Of a stretch of 64,000 nt of DNA, positions 7,847-19,801 are shown piece by piece. Location: the NCBI GenBank assembly GCA_016926235.1, contig JAFGOZ010000371.1, positions 9,255 through 73,254 on the forward strand, in the 5' to 3' direction. The DNA is from Bacteroidales bacterium (GTDB lineage: Bacteria; Bacteroidota; Bacteroidia; Bacteroidales; UBA10428). Position 1 is the first letter of the stretch. The number at the start of each line of letters is the position of its first letter. The notes under the pieces are model-generated. The model was not told where the DNA came from. It ran no database searches and worked only from the letters and a program-made list of their open reading frames with translations. Both the position numbers and the translations under genes were made by a program.

Positions 7847-9886
7847 TTACCAAATCACTGCCCTCTTATCTTCAGGCAGGTACATTGCCATTTCTGAAGC
7901 GATGTGAAAAGCTTTATAAAATGCAGCGATATTAGGTAAGGGACCATTTACTCTGAAACGACCAAGTGAATGTACATCAATTTTAGTCAGTTTTAAGGCT
8001 TCTTCTTCTCTTATGTTTTGTGCCCAAAGATGTGCATAGGCAAGGAAGAAACGTTGTGTCAGGGTAAATCCTTCTATAGTGTTTTGTTCTTCATCTTCGG
8101 AAAGAGTATTCATGAAAGCTGTGTAGGCGATATTTAACCCTCCAAGATCGGCAATATTTTCACCCAAAGTAAGTTTTCCATCTGCATGAACACTGTCTGT
8201 TATTATGAATGAATTAAACTGGTCTACAAGTATTTGTGATCTTTCATTGAATTTTTCATAATCAGAATCAGTCCACCAGTTATTTAGATTTCCATCCTTA
8301 TCAAACTTTCTTCCCATATCGTCAAAACCGTGAGTCATTTCGTGGCCAATAACAACTCCGATAGCACCATAGTTTATGGCGTCATCGCCTTGTGCATAAA
8401 AAAACGGAGGTTGTAATATTCCGGCCGGGAATACAATTTCATTTCTCTGTGGACTATAATATGCATTTACTATTTGAGGTGGCATATGCCATTCGTTGGG
8501 ATCAACAGGTTTTCCAACCTTATTCATTTCAAAAGTAAAATTAAAGTCGTTGGTTCTTAGTATGTTTGCAAAGTAAGAATCTGTGCCAATTTCCAGGGTG
8601 CTATAGTCCTTCCATTCATCAGGATATCCAATTTTCACCCCGAATGCTTCAAGTTTTTCAAGAGCTTTTGTTTTTGTTGAATCGCTCATCCATTCAAGCT
8701 TTTGAATTCTCTGTGCAAAGGCTGTTTTAAGGTTTTCCACAAGTTCCAGCATACGGTCTTTCGACTCTTGCGGGAAGTATTTCTCTACATATATTTGACC
8801 TACTGCTTCGCCCAGGGTGCTATTCGATTTCTCAAAAACTCTTTTCCAGAGAGGTTTTATTTCTTCTTTTCCTGAAAGAAACCTTCCATTGAAATCGAAA
8901 TCTTCCTGAATGAAATTGTTACTAAGGAATGGTGCAGCATGGTCTATAACTTTCCAGCTAAGGTACTGTTTCCAAATTTCTAATGGTTCTTCATTTATCA
9001 TTTTGCTTATTTCTCTTATAAATTCTGGTTGAGCTACATTAATTTCACCCGGATCATCCAAACCAACATACATAAAATATTCATCCCAGTTTAATGCAGG
9101 TGCTAATTCCTGCAACTCTTCCAGATTCATTTTGTGGTATGTTTTTTCAGGGTCCCTTCTGTCAAGTTTGCTCATAGAGGCTTTTGCCATGCGTGTTTCA
9201 AAGGCCATGCATTTTTGAGCAGCATCCCTAGCATTTTGTTCTGAATATCCGCTCAGGACAAACATGCGTCCAATATGTCCTACGTATTTTTCCCTGATTT
9301 CTTTAGAGCGTGCATCTTCTGCCAGGTAGTAATCAACCTCAGGTAATCCGAGGCCCGACTGATACAATCCTGCAATATTCATTGTACTGTTTTTTTTATC
9401 GGGGGCAGCATATATTGAATAAACAGAAGTAAGGCCGCTAATGTGATGTTTTGGAATTATTTTAACAATATCCTCCTTGTTCATACAATTATTGATCTCA
9501 TCCAGATATTTTATTATGGGGGTATAACCAAGCTTTTCATTAGCTGAAGAATCAAGGGCTATTTTAAAATAGTCCATAACCTTTTGATTAACAGATCCTT
9601 TTTCGATTTTTTCATTTTTCAAATTTTCAATGAGGTCTTTCATTTGTTTAATATTCTCTTCCCTTAGTTTGTCAAAAGTTCCATACTGGCTTTGTTCTTT
9701 TGGCAGGGGATTTTTAAGCATCCATCCACCATTGGCATACTGGTAAAAATCTTTACCCGGATTGACTGTTTGATCAAAGTTTGTAGTATCAATATAAGTC
9801 ATCATTGTACATTCAGTTTTTGATTTACAGCTATAACTCAGCATTATTATAATACTAAGGGATAGGCTTATAATTATTGATTTCAT
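7847..9886 (-). CDS. pepO: M13-family (neprilysin/PepO-like) zinc endopeptidase, lipoprotein
   Basis: A 679-residue secreted metallopeptidase that probably cleaves short peptides in the periplasm or at the outer membrane. The N-terminus is a signal peptide with lipobox LSYSC (Cys 20). The peptidase_M13_N helical domain covers about 45-430; the catalytic domain includes NAYYSPQRNEIVFPAGILQ, the zinc motif GHEMTH (about 512-517) and the third ligand in GENIADLGG (about 575). The C-terminus is shorter and less canonical than the usual CxxW ending. It is monocistronic in appearance, with about 290 A+T-rich bases after it that hold no gene. Confidence 0.93.
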   Translation of the reverse strand: MKSIIISLSLSIIIMLSYSCKSKTECTMMTYIDTTNFDQTVNPGKDFYQYANGGWMLKNPLPKEQSQYGTFDKLREENIKQMKDLIENLKNEKIEKGSVNQKVMDYFKIALDSSANEKLGYTPIIKYLDEINNCMNKEDIVKIIPKHHISGLTSVYSIYAAPDKKNSTMNIAGLYQSGLGLPEVDYYLAEDARSKEIREKYVGHIGRMFVLSGYSEQNARDAAQKCMAFETRMAKASMSKLDRRDPEKTYHKMNLEELQELAPALNWDEYFMYVGLDDPGEINVAQPEFIREISKMINEEPLEIWKQYLSWKVIDHAAPFLSNNFIQEDFDFNGRFLSGKEEIKPLWKRVFEKSNSTLGEAVGQIYVEKYFPQESKDRMLELVENLKTAFAQRIQKLEWMSDSTKTKALEKLEAFGVKIGYPDEWKDYSTLEIGTDSYFANILRTNDFNFTFEMNKVGKPVDPNEWHMPPQIVNAYYSPQRNEIVFPAGILQPPFFYAQGDDAINYGAIGVVIGHEMTHGFDDMGRKFDKDGNLNNWWTDSDYEKFNERSQILVDQFNSFIITDSVHADGKLTLGENIADLGGLNIAYTAFMNTLSEDEEQNTIEGFTLTQRFFLAYAHLWAQNIREEEALKLTKIDVHSLGRFRVNGPLPNIAAFYKAFHIASEMAMYLPEDKRAVIW

Positions 9887-9909
9887 AGTGCTTCAATTTA
9901 GGTTGAAAA

Positions 9910-9936
9910 CAAAAGACCTCCTAAAAAGGAGGCCTT
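9910..9936 (-). terminator. Intrinsic terminator of the ornithine aminotransferase gene
   Basis: On the minus strand GGCCTCC, a T-rich loop and GGAGGTC form a stem (one G-U pair) followed by TTTTGTTTT. It lies 27-53 bases after the rocD stop and before the M13 peptidase start. Confidence 0.75.
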
Positions 9937-9962
9937 AAATTACTATAATTTTAACAATTATT

Positions 9963-11174
9963 CTAAAAAAATTGTTCAAGTGTTTTCCTGATAATAGCAA
10001 TAGCTTCTTTTAATTGAGCTTCAGTTATTACCAGAGGGGGTGCAAAACGAATGATGTGGTCGTGGGTTGGCTTTGCTATAAGACCATTATCTTTCATGGC
10101 TACGCAAACATCCCATGCTGTCTTTCCGTTTTTAGGTTTAATTACAACAGCATTTAAAAGCCCCTTACCTCTCACAAGTTCAACCATGTCAGATTTAATG
10201 GTCTTCATTTCATCGCGGAATAACTTACCCAGTTTTTCAGCATTCTCAGCAAGCTTTTCTTCTTTGAGAACTTTTAAAGCTTCGATGGCAACTTTACATG
10301 CTAACGGGTTTCCACCATATGTTGATCCGTGTTCACCGGGTTTGATCGTAAGCATTATCTCATCATCGCAAAGTACGGCTGATACGGGATATACACCTCC
10401 GGATAGAGCTTTGCCAAGAATAAGGATGTCGGGTCTTACACCATCATGATCGCAGGCAAGCATTTTACCTGTACGTGCCAATCCTGTTTGTACTTCATCT
10501 GCAATGAACAAAACGTTGTTCTTCTTGCATAAATCATATGCTTTCTTTATATATCCTTCATCAGGTACATATACACCTGCTTCTCCTTGAATTGGTTCAA
10601 CTAAAAAACCAGCAACGTTAGGATCTTTAAGTTCTTTTTCTAATGCAGCTAAGTCATTATAAGGAATTTTTACAAATCCGGGGGTAAAAGGGCCGAATCC
10701 ATCGTACGAATCAGGATCTGTTGACATTGATACAATGGTAATAGTACGTCCATGAAAATTACCTTCGCAAACGATTATTTTAGCCTTGTTTTCAGGTATA
10801 CCTTTTACTTTATATGCCCATTTCCTGCATAGTTTAAGCGCGGTTTCATCACCTTCGGCACCTGTATTCATCGGCAAAACTTTATCATAGCCAAAGAACT
10901 TGGTAACAAATTCTTCGTATTCGCCCAATGAACTTGAGTAAAATGCCCTTGAGGTAAGAGTCAACACATCAGCTTGCTTTATTAATGCACCAATAATTCT
11001 TGGATGGCAATGGCCCTGGTTCACTGCCGAATAAGCTGATAAAAAGTCGAAGTACTTCTTGCCTTCAACATCCCAAACGTAAACACCCTCACCTTTTTCC
11101 AGTACAACCGGCAGAGGGTGGTAATTATGCGCACCATATTTATCTTCACGCTTAATGTAATCTTGTGTATTCAT
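9963..11174 (-). CDS. rocD: Ornithine--oxo-acid aminotransferase
   Basis: PLP enzyme converting ornithine and 2-oxoglutarate to glutamate semialdehyde and glutamate. It has 403 residues from ATG 11174 ([25 protein letters not shown], the family start). A longer frame would begin with TTG at 11207, which lies inside a promoter-like element, so it is rejected. Diagnostic stretches are [40 protein letters not shown] and the PLP lysine in [16 protein letters not shown]. With the agmatinase 4 kb away it may contribute to arginine/ornithine breakdown, but the two are not an operon. Confidence 0.94.
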   Translation of the reverse strand: MNTQDYIKREDKYGAHNYHPLPVVLEKGEGVYVWDVEGKKYFDFLSAYSAVNQGHCHPRIIGALIKQADVLTLTSRAFYSSSLGEYEEFVTKFFGYDKVLPMNTGAEGDETALKLCRKWAYKVKGIPENKAKIIVCEGNFHGRTITIVSMSTDPDSYDGFGPFTPGFVKIPYNDLAALEKELKDPNVAGFLVEPIQGEAGVYVPDEGYIKKAYDLCKKNNVLFIADEVQTGLARTGKMLACDHDGVRPDILILGKALSGGVYPVSAVLCDDEIMLTIKPGEHGSTYGGNPLACKVAIEALKVLKEEKLAENAEKLGKLFRDEMKTIKSDMVELVRGKGLLNAVVIKPKNGKTAWDVCVAMKDNGLIAKPTHDHIIRFAPPLVITEAQLKEAIAIIRKTLEQFF

Positions 11175-11204
11175 TCTTTTTCTGCTTAATGTTTTAAATT
11201 TGTA

Positions 11205-11212
11205 CAAAAATA
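11205..11212 (-). promoter_or_regulatory. Possible Bacteroidota -7 element of rocD
   Basis: The minus-strand octamer TATTTTTG fits TAnnTTTG, the -7 consensus of Bacteroidota sigma factor promoters, and lies 30 bases upstream of the chosen ATG. A -33 TTG is not evident, so this is tentative. Confidence 0.3.
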
Positions 11213-11277
11213 TACATATTTTTTGATTTAATAGTATATTTATAAAAAAATAACGTAAAAATATAAATATTTTATAT

Positions 11278-11853
11278 ATGATATCAAAACAAGTTCTTCA
11301 ACCAATACGCGACCGTTATAGTTCTGTATGCTTTTCAGAAAAACTAATTGATGATACGAAAATTGAAGCCCTGTTTGAAGCAGCAAGATGGGCAGCCTCG
11401 GCCTATAATGACCAGCCCTGGAGATTCGTTTATGCAACTAAAAATGATGAAAAAGCTTACAATGAGCTGTATTCGTTGCTCTTTGACGGGAACAAAGGAT
11501 GGGCAGGTAAAGCACCTTTATTAATTTTGACAATTGCAAAAACCATTTCTGATTATACAAAAAAAACGAATATTTATGCAATGCATGATACCGGTTTGGC
11601 AACCTCAAATCTTCTTTTGCAAGCAGTATCAATGGGATTACAAGTTCATACAATGGGGGGATTTGATAAAACACAAGCAATTATAAAGTTAAAAATCCCA
11701 AATGGGTTTGAACCGGTTACTATGATAGCTGTTGGTTATAAAGGGGACATAAATGAGTTATCTGAAGAATTGAAGGATCGGGAAACTAAAATCAGAACAA
11801 GAAAGGAACTGGATAGTATTGTGTTTAAAGGAATTTTTGGGATAAGAAATTGA
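11278..11853 (+). CDS. Nitroreductase-family FMN oxidoreductase
   Basis: A 191-residue flavoprotein of the nitroreductase superfamily, probably NAD(P)H-dependent, substrate unknown. FMN-binding signs are [13 protein letters not shown] near the start (the RRS-like motif), [19 protein letters not shown], and [25 protein letters not shown] in the middle. VGYKGD near the end is also typical. It is divergent from rocD with about 100 A+T-rich bases between them. Confidence 0.9.
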   Translation: MISKQVLQPIRDRYSSVCFSEKLIDDTKIEALFEAARWAASAYNDQPWRFVYATKNDEKAYNELYSLLFDGNKGWAGKAPLLILTIAKTISDYTKKTNIYAMHDTGLATSNLLLQAVSMGLQVHTMGGFDKTQAIIKLKIPNGFEPVTMIAVGYKGDINELSEELKDRETKIRTRKELDSIVFKGIFGIRN

Positions 11854-11898
11854 CATTACTTGAATTTTGACTCCTGACTCCTGAATTCAGATTTATTC

Positions 11899-14361
11899 TT
11901 AAAAATTTGCAGTCAGCCTTACATTAAACCTCCTGCCGGGAAGATAATTAGGAACAGCTAATTGTTGAGGTATCCCTACTTGATTCGATACAGTTTTTAT
12001 CCATAAATAGGACATAGTGTTGTTAAAGCCCATGAGGTTATATACTTCGGCAGTAAGCCAGATGGATTTAAAAAAGTTAATAGGATTATTATTTCCAATA
12101 TTCTGATAATCACTCTTTAAAATTTTAGAAAAACCCAGATCCACTCGTCTGTAAGGATTCATTTTTAAATCGGAATCGTACCTTTTAAAATCAGGTACTG
12201 TCAGAGGTAATCTTGATCCGTATACAAAGTTCAAATGTACTTTATACGTTGGATTTGTAGGTAAATAATCCTGGAAAAACATGCCAAAACTAACAAGCTG
12301 GTCTGTAGGCCTTGAAAAATTCCCAATATTTACCTTCTCGCCGTTTTGATCTATATAATAATCTCCCTTGATATCTTCTTTCGTGGACATTAGGGATAAG
12401 CTCATCCAGGACTCAGCATCTTTTACAAATTCACCATTTACTTTTATATCGATACCGGCAGCATATCCTTTTGAAAGGTTCTCTGCAGCGTAAACAAGTT
12501 TTACATTATCAATCTTATATGGGATGAGGTCGTATAGGTATTTGTAATAAAGTTCCGTAGTGAGCTTAAAAGGCCGGTTCCATGCTTCGAAGTAATAATC
12601 GTTTCCCAGAACAAAGTGAATAGATTTTTGGGATTTAATTTCTTTATTGATTTCTGCCTGTGGATATCTTAGTTCTTTATAAAATGGTGGCTGGTAATAA
12701 AAACCTGTAGCAAAATAAAACATATAATCTTTGCTAGTATTGGGAATATAGGATACTGACAGACGTGGGGTAATAATGAATTCTTCATTAAAATCCCAAT
12801 AGTTGGATCGCACACCTGTTGTCAAAAGTATGTTGGAACTATCAAGTTCGAAAGTATAGGTATTTTGAATATATGAATTTATTCGTGAGGAAGTCATGTC
12901 GTTTTTTCCTCTGGAAACGCGGTATAGAATTACTTCATCCGCTGAATAAGGAAGTGAATACCCGGTGGAATCTATCATTACCCATTCACTTAAACGGTCA
13001 TCAATTATCTCGTATTTATAATCAACTCCCCATTTCAGTTTATTGTTCCCAATAAAATAGCTGCCCTTATGAGCAAATGAATAAATGTTGGCATATAGAT
13101 AATTTCTGCCGTGATCAATCATACTGCCTACTCCTATATTCAGGATACTATCCCCGTAACTTTCAGAACCTATCGTGTTATCAAGCTGGTTTATCAGATA
13201 TTGACCTTCAATGTCATAAGTTTCCATTTCTGAGGTGCTATAACCTGAGGCAATAAACTTGAGAAGCAGGTTTTCATTTGGTTTATAAATACCTGAGACA
13301 GCTCCGGTCATAGCTTCGTAACGGTCAATTTCATGGCCATCATAGTATATTTTTAACTCAAGTGAATTCTTTATAGTCCCAAATTCAGTGTCGCGGGTTT
13401 CAGGTTTGAAGTAGAAAGCATTGCGTGAATAATTACCTAAAAAGTTCAACTCAAACTTTTTATTCACCTGGTATGTCATAAAGGTTTGAAAATCAGTAAA
13501 TGAGGGCTGGTAATCCCCTGTTGTCTCCAAAGCATTTAACAGGTATTTGGATGTTTTGTAACGGATCCCCGTATTATGGGTAAATTTGTAGTTTTTTGAG
13601 ATACCTTCAATGTGGGCTGATCCTCCCAGTAAACTCATACCGACATTGCCGCCGAATTCGCTGGGTCGTTTATATGTAATATCCAAAACGGATGACATCT
13701 TATCTCCGTAAATTGCATCAAAGCCACCAGCTGAAAATTGAACTCCGGCAACCATATCGGGATTGGTAAAACTTAGTCCTTCCTGTTGCCCGGACCGTAT
13801 TAACAGAGGACGATACACTTCAATATCATTTACATATACAAGATTCTCATCAAAATTACCCCCCCTAACGGAGTACTGAGAAGATAGTTCATTGTTTGGT
13901 GAAACGGCAGAAAGAGTTTTCATAAAAGCTTCAAAGTTCCCCGATATGTTTGGCAGGTTTTTGATTTCTTTCATGTCAATCCTTTCAATATTGCCTTCAC
14001 GGGCATATTTTGAATTTATATAAACGGTTTGTAATTCTTCAAGAGTTGTTTCAAGAAAGATATTAATTTCTCTTCTTTCACCCGGTTTAAGATTAATACT
14101 TTGTTTGTCACTACTATATCCTATAAATGAATAAACGATTTCAAGAAACTCATTTGCCGGAATTTCAAGTTCGTAATATCCATTTTCATCTGTAATTGCC
14201 CCAATTGGTCTTCCACTTATGGTAACGTTGGCAGAGACGATGGGTTTACCATCAGGTTCTTTCACATTTCCATAGATAGTTGCTTTTTGCTGGCTAAGTA
14301 AACAACTTGTTGCAGTAATACAAAGAAAAAAGATTGATATACGTAGTTTAGTGCTCTTCAT
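11899..14361 (-). CDS. TonB-dependent outer-membrane receptor with CarboxypepD-regulatory-like domain
   Basis: An 820-residue outer-membrane protein. Signal peptide to about residue 24; a beta-sandwich regulatory-like domain (about 27-112: YGNVKEPDGKPIVSANVTISG...GAITDENGYYEL); a plug (about 120-230: FEAFMKTLSAVSPNNELSSQYSVRGGNFDENLVYVNDIEVYRP); then a 22-strand barrel ending LPGRRFNVRLTANF with terminal Phe. No SusD partner is adjacent, so a Sus-type glycan role is not supported, and the ligand is unknown. The next gene in the same orientation (14505-15182) ends 143 bases upstream of its start. Confidence 0.9.
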   Translation of the reverse strand: MKSTKLRISIFFLCITATSCLLSQQKATIYGNVKEPDGKPIVSANVTISGRPIGAITDENGYYELEIPANEFLEIVYSFIGYSSDKQSINLKPGERREINIFLETTLEELQTVYINSKYAREGNIERIDMKEIKNLPNISGNFEAFMKTLSAVSPNNELSSQYSVRGGNFDENLVYVNDIEVYRPLLIRSGQQEGLSFTNPDMVAGVQFSAGGFDAIYGDKMSSVLDITYKRPSEFGGNVGMSLLGGSAHIEGISKNYKFTHNTGIRYKTSKYLLNALETTGDYQPSFTDFQTFMTYQVNKKFELNFLGNYSRNAFYFKPETRDTEFGTIKNSLELKIYYDGHEIDRYEAMTGAVSGIYKPNENLLLKFIASGYSTSEMETYDIEGQYLINQLDNTIGSESYGDSILNIGVGSMIDHGRNYLYANIYSFAHKGSYFIGNNKLKWGVDYKYEIIDDRLSEWVMIDSTGYSLPYSADEVILYRVSRGKNDMTSSRINSYIQNTYTFELDSSNILLTTGVRSNYWDFNEEFIITPRLSVSYIPNTSKDYMFYFATGFYYQPPFYKELRYPQAEINKEIKSQKSIHFVLGNDYYFEAWNRPFKLTTELYYKYLYDLIPYKIDNVKLVYAAENLSKGYAAGIDIKVNGEFVKDAESWMSLSLMSTKEDIKGDYYIDQNGEKVNIGNFSRPTDQLVSFGMFFQDYLPTNPTYKVHLNFVYGSRLPLTVPDFKRYDSDLKMNPYRRVDLGFSKILKSDYQNIGNNNPINFFKSIWLTAEVYNLMGFNNTMSYLWIKTVSNQVGIPQQLAVPNYLPGRRFNVRLTANF

Positions 14362-14504
14362 CCATCAAATTCGTAGACTATAATAACTCGGATATGAAAA
14401 AAAAATTGCACACGAATATGGCAATTATTTTAAGAATATTCAAAAATAATTGGTGTTTAAATAGTTTGAAGGTTACTGAAAATTTTCAAAGTGATTGGAG
14501 AAAT

Positions 14505-15182
14505 TTATTTATTTTTTCTTTTAAACTTGCCTTCTTTTATCATTTTTATAAGATTGGCCCATGCTACATAATTTAAAAGAGGATTACTCATCCAATTGTT
14601 AAAGCTCGGTGTCATCATTCCTTTGTACGATGCATTGTATTGTTGCATAGCTGTAATATTACGATAACACAGATCAGGATCCGGGGCAGCATTTAAATCA
14701 ATATAATCGGTAAAGAGCTGAGCCTTAATAATTTCAAAATTTTTAAGTGCTCTGTCCATGTCCGACTCAGGGAGTTCAAGATTTACGAATGCTTCCTTGA
14801 ATTCCTCATAATTTTTCCAGGGATAAATTTCTACTACGCTAAGATATATGGTATCAGTAACTAATCTTACCTCTATAGGATAGTGTATATCTTCCAGATT
14901 AGCAGGTATGGTTACTCCTGTTTGCTTATATCCAACCGAACGAAATATTATAGTATCGTTTGTTTCTGCTACAAAAGAGAACATACCCTTATGGTCGGCA
15001 ATGGTTCCTTTACCCTTGTTAAGTATTATAATATGAACAAAGGGTACCTGGTAGCCTTCCTCGTTTGTGATAATACCCGATACTTCAATCAATTGTTTTT
15101 TTTCTTCCTGTGAAATAATATCAGGAGCGAAAGAGAGAAAAAATAAAAAGAATACAGTATACTTCACTAATTTTCGTTTCAC
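14505..15182 (-). CDS. Exported protein with CarboxypepD-regulatory-like domain
   Basis: A 225-residue envelope protein. Signal peptide (KYTVFFLFFLSFAPDIISQ), then one regulatory-like beta sandwich (about 30-110: EVSGIITNEEGYQVPFVHIIIL...GTIADHKGMFSF) and a helical tail rich in charged residues. The start appears to be GTG at 15182: it gives a complete signal peptide, and no ATG lies near. It lies between the BamA-like gene and the TonB receptor on the same strand. Function unknown; such proteins often accompany outer-membrane assembly or export. Confidence 0.78.
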   Translation of the reverse strand: MKRKLVKYTVFFLFFLSFAPDIISQEEKKQLIEVSGIITNEEGYQVPFVHIIILNKGKGTIADHKGMFSFVAETNDTIIFRSVGYKQTGVTIPANLEDIHYPIEVRLVTDTIYLSVVEIYPWKNYEEFKEAFVNLELPESDMDRALKNFEIIKAQLFTDYIDLNAAPDPDLCYRNITAMQQYNASYKGMMTPSFNNWMSNPLLNYVAWANLIKMIKEGKFKRKNK

Positions 15183-15244
15183 AAATTTCGGTTTAAAAAT
15201 GGTAAATTATTTTGGTTTCTTAATTATTATAAGGTTAAGAAACG

Positions 15245-16357
15245 TTAAAAAACTTCATAAAGGCCCACATATATTCCGGTCTGGTTGTCAGTTCCATATC
15301 CAAAATCAGCCCTAAACCTGAATGCGGGGTTATTCAGCAGTACAAATCGTATACCACTTCCGATGCAATATCTAATATATTTTAGATCAAAGTCTGATAT
15401 TTCCCGGCTAACCCTTCCTGTTCCTGAAAATACTACCAATCCAAAAGATTTGCTAATCATTTGACGATATTCTGCCTGAATAAATGCCATTTTGTGATCA
15501 ATGTAGCGGTTTGCCAGTATTCCTCTTAATCTTGATTCTCCTCCCAGGTGGGTTAAATAATAAAGCGGAACGGTTTCGCCAAAGAGTAATGTGGTTTTGA
15601 ATTGAAGGGCCAGAGTAGATTTTTGTGATTTCAATGGAAAATATTTCCGTATATCAAAATAATACCTTTGAAAAGCTATATCATTTATAAATTCCGGTCT
15701 GTACAGATAGTATGTGTGTAAATAAAATCCTGTTCTCGGGTTAATTGCATTATTTCGCTTATCTATGAGGAGAGCAGGTCCGATCCCGAAATTTGTAACA
15801 TCAATTGGTACATAAGCACTATCTGATTCCAGTTGCCCTCCTTCAATAATTTCATCATTTACGATATTTCCAACTTCAAATATAATTCCGGTTTGCAGAT
15901 GATAAGTAATCCTTCGCATGTATGATGTAGTAAAACGGAAAATTTTTTGGTTGTAAATTTCATGTTTGCTATCTGTAAAATTTCCTATTCCATAATAGTA
16001 ATCAGGAAATTTCGAAAGTTCCAGGCGGGCGTCAATATAGTTACGGTTTAAATAAAATTGTGAGGTTGTAACAAATCGTATTTGATTTTTCAGGGAATAA
16101 ATAAAGAAAGGATTTATCTGGTTGATCTCAGTTCCCGGATTTGATAAGTAGTTTGATTTGTTTGGTAAGAAGATAAATCCTCCAAGGCCAAACATCAGGC
16201 TTGTTTCAGGTGTATAACCAAGTATTGGATGTGCTGCAACAGTAACTTTTTTTATAGTATCCAAATTGGACATTACCTGGGCATCCAATGTAAAGTTAAT
16301 TGCAAAAAAAAATGTAAAAAAGGGTATACTAAATTTAATCAATTTGCCTGTCTTCAT
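15245..16357 (-). CDS. BamA/TamA-family outer-membrane barrel protein without POTRA domains
   Basis: A 370-residue protein with signal peptide (to about 26) and an Omp85-type barrel. The substrate-side loop motif GGESRLRGI (the conserved RG of Omp85 proteins) and FFSG-like FSGTGRVS segments are present, and the last residue is Phe (GLYEVF). It lacks periplasmic POTRA repeats, so it is not BamA itself; patatin-type or surface-antigen D15-like barrels are the nearest group. It may share a transcript with the two genes downstream on the minus strand. Confidence 0.83.
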   Translation of the reverse strand: MKTGKLIKFSIPFFTFFFAINFTLDAQVMSNLDTIKKVTVAAHPILGYTPETSLMFGLGGFIFLPNKSNYLSNPGTEINQINPFFIYSLKNQIRFVTTSQFYLNRNYIDARLELSKFPDYYYGIGNFTDSKHEIYNQKIFRFTTSYMRRITYHLQTGIIFEVGNIVNDEIIEGGQLESDSAYVPIDVTNFGIGPALLIDKRNNAINPRTGFYLHTYYLYRPEFINDIAFQRYYFDIRKYFPLKSQKSTLALQFKTTLLFGETVPLYYLTHLGGESRLRGILANRYIDHKMAFIQAEYRQMISKSFGLVVFSGTGRVSREISDFDLKYIRYCIGSGIRFVLLNNPAFRFRADFGYGTDNQTGIYVGLYEVF

Positions 16358-16578
16358 ATTGCAATATTAGATGATACTTGTTTAAATACAAAGGAATACC
16401 ATTAAATTATGAAAGAAGAGAGACGAATGACAAAAGACGTGGTACGAAAGATGAGGGACGAGGGACGAAAAATGGAGGATGTGTATAGTGTCAGGCAGAG
16501 AGGGCAATAATAGTAGCAACGGTAGTGACATTTCGTTTTAGATCGAGTGTACTCGGTCAGTCATCGGACTGCGTTCTT

Positions 16579-18963
<2,385 letters not shown>

Positions 18964-18985
18964 AGGATGGTACAGGCCTTTTTAT

Positions 18986-19765
18986 TTACTGGAGCACCGA
19001 ATAGGCAGTGACACCGACTAAAAGCAAAGTAACAAGGGTTTGATAGGGGAATGTGCTGTAAGCGCCTGATTTTCCACCCCTGGGTGAAACGTATACCACG
19101 TCATTAGGCATCAGGTAATAGTATTCTGATTGCAAGATGCTATTATCGGTCAGGTTTAAGTAGTGCATTTCTGAACCACTTTCAGTTTGCCTTACCAGGA
19201 TAACCTTTTTGCTTTTACCATATTCCCCTATACCTCCAGCCATACCAATGGCCTGGAATATGTTAACCTGTTCTTTGTCAATGGTAAAGTTGCCCGGATT
19301 ATTTACTTCACCAAGCACAGCTACCTGGAAGTTAACTAATTTAACAACTACGGTGGTTTCTTTGAAATACTGGTTCAATGCTTTTTGTATATCATTTTTT
19401 ACAGATTCTATGGTCATTCCTTTAACATAAAGCTTATCAATAAATGAGAAGTTTATATACCCGTCTTCATCAACTGTATAGCTGTTTAAATACAGATAGG
19501 TTGGGGTGAAATTTATCGGAAAATCCGTTTGGAAGAATTTACTTGTTTGCGGATCGACACTGTATACCTTTATGTAAAGGTTATCCCCCGGCTGCAATTT
19601 GTAATTGTATACATTTGCTTTCTTTGATTGGAACTCATAAGTCCCTTTCATGCTTTTTTCTTGGAGCAATTTAACTTTTCTTTGTGAAACACATGATGAA
19701 AGGACAAGCATCAACACCAATATTTTCACCCCGGTGCTTGCGAATTTAGATATTTGTGTTCTCAT
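18986..19765 (-). CDS. Polysaccharide export lipoprotein (Wza-like, Poly_export/SLBB)
   Basis: A 259-residue outer-membrane export protein. Signal peptide with lipobox LVLSSC (Cys 25); Poly_export domain (about 55-150: YKLQPGDNLYIKVYSVDPQ...); one SLBB domain (about 155-210: VNFQVAVLGEVNNPGNFTIDKEQVNIFQAIGMAGG); a hydrophobic C-terminal segment (about 240-258) that could form the outer-membrane helix. It is 36 bases downstream of the SPOR-repeat gene and 22 bases upstream of the kinase gene, so the three form an operon. No glycosyltransferases are present in the window. Confidence 0.92.
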   Translation of the reverse strand: MRTQISKFASTGVKILVLMLVLSSCVSQRKVKLLQEKSMKGTYEFQSKKANVYNYKLQPGDNLYIKVYSVDPQTSKFFQTDFPINFTPTYLYLNSYTVDEDGYINFSFIDKLYVKGMTIESVKNDIQKALNQYFKETTVVVKLVNFQVAVLGEVNNPGNFTIDKEQVNIFQAIGMAGGIGEYGKSKKVILVRQTESGSEMHYLNLTDNSILQSEYYYLMPNDVVYVSPRGGKSGAYSTFPYQTLVTLLLVGVTAYSVLQ

Positions 19766-19801
19766 AGTTATAGTTTTTAATTTTTATATCAGTTTTTTGT
19801 T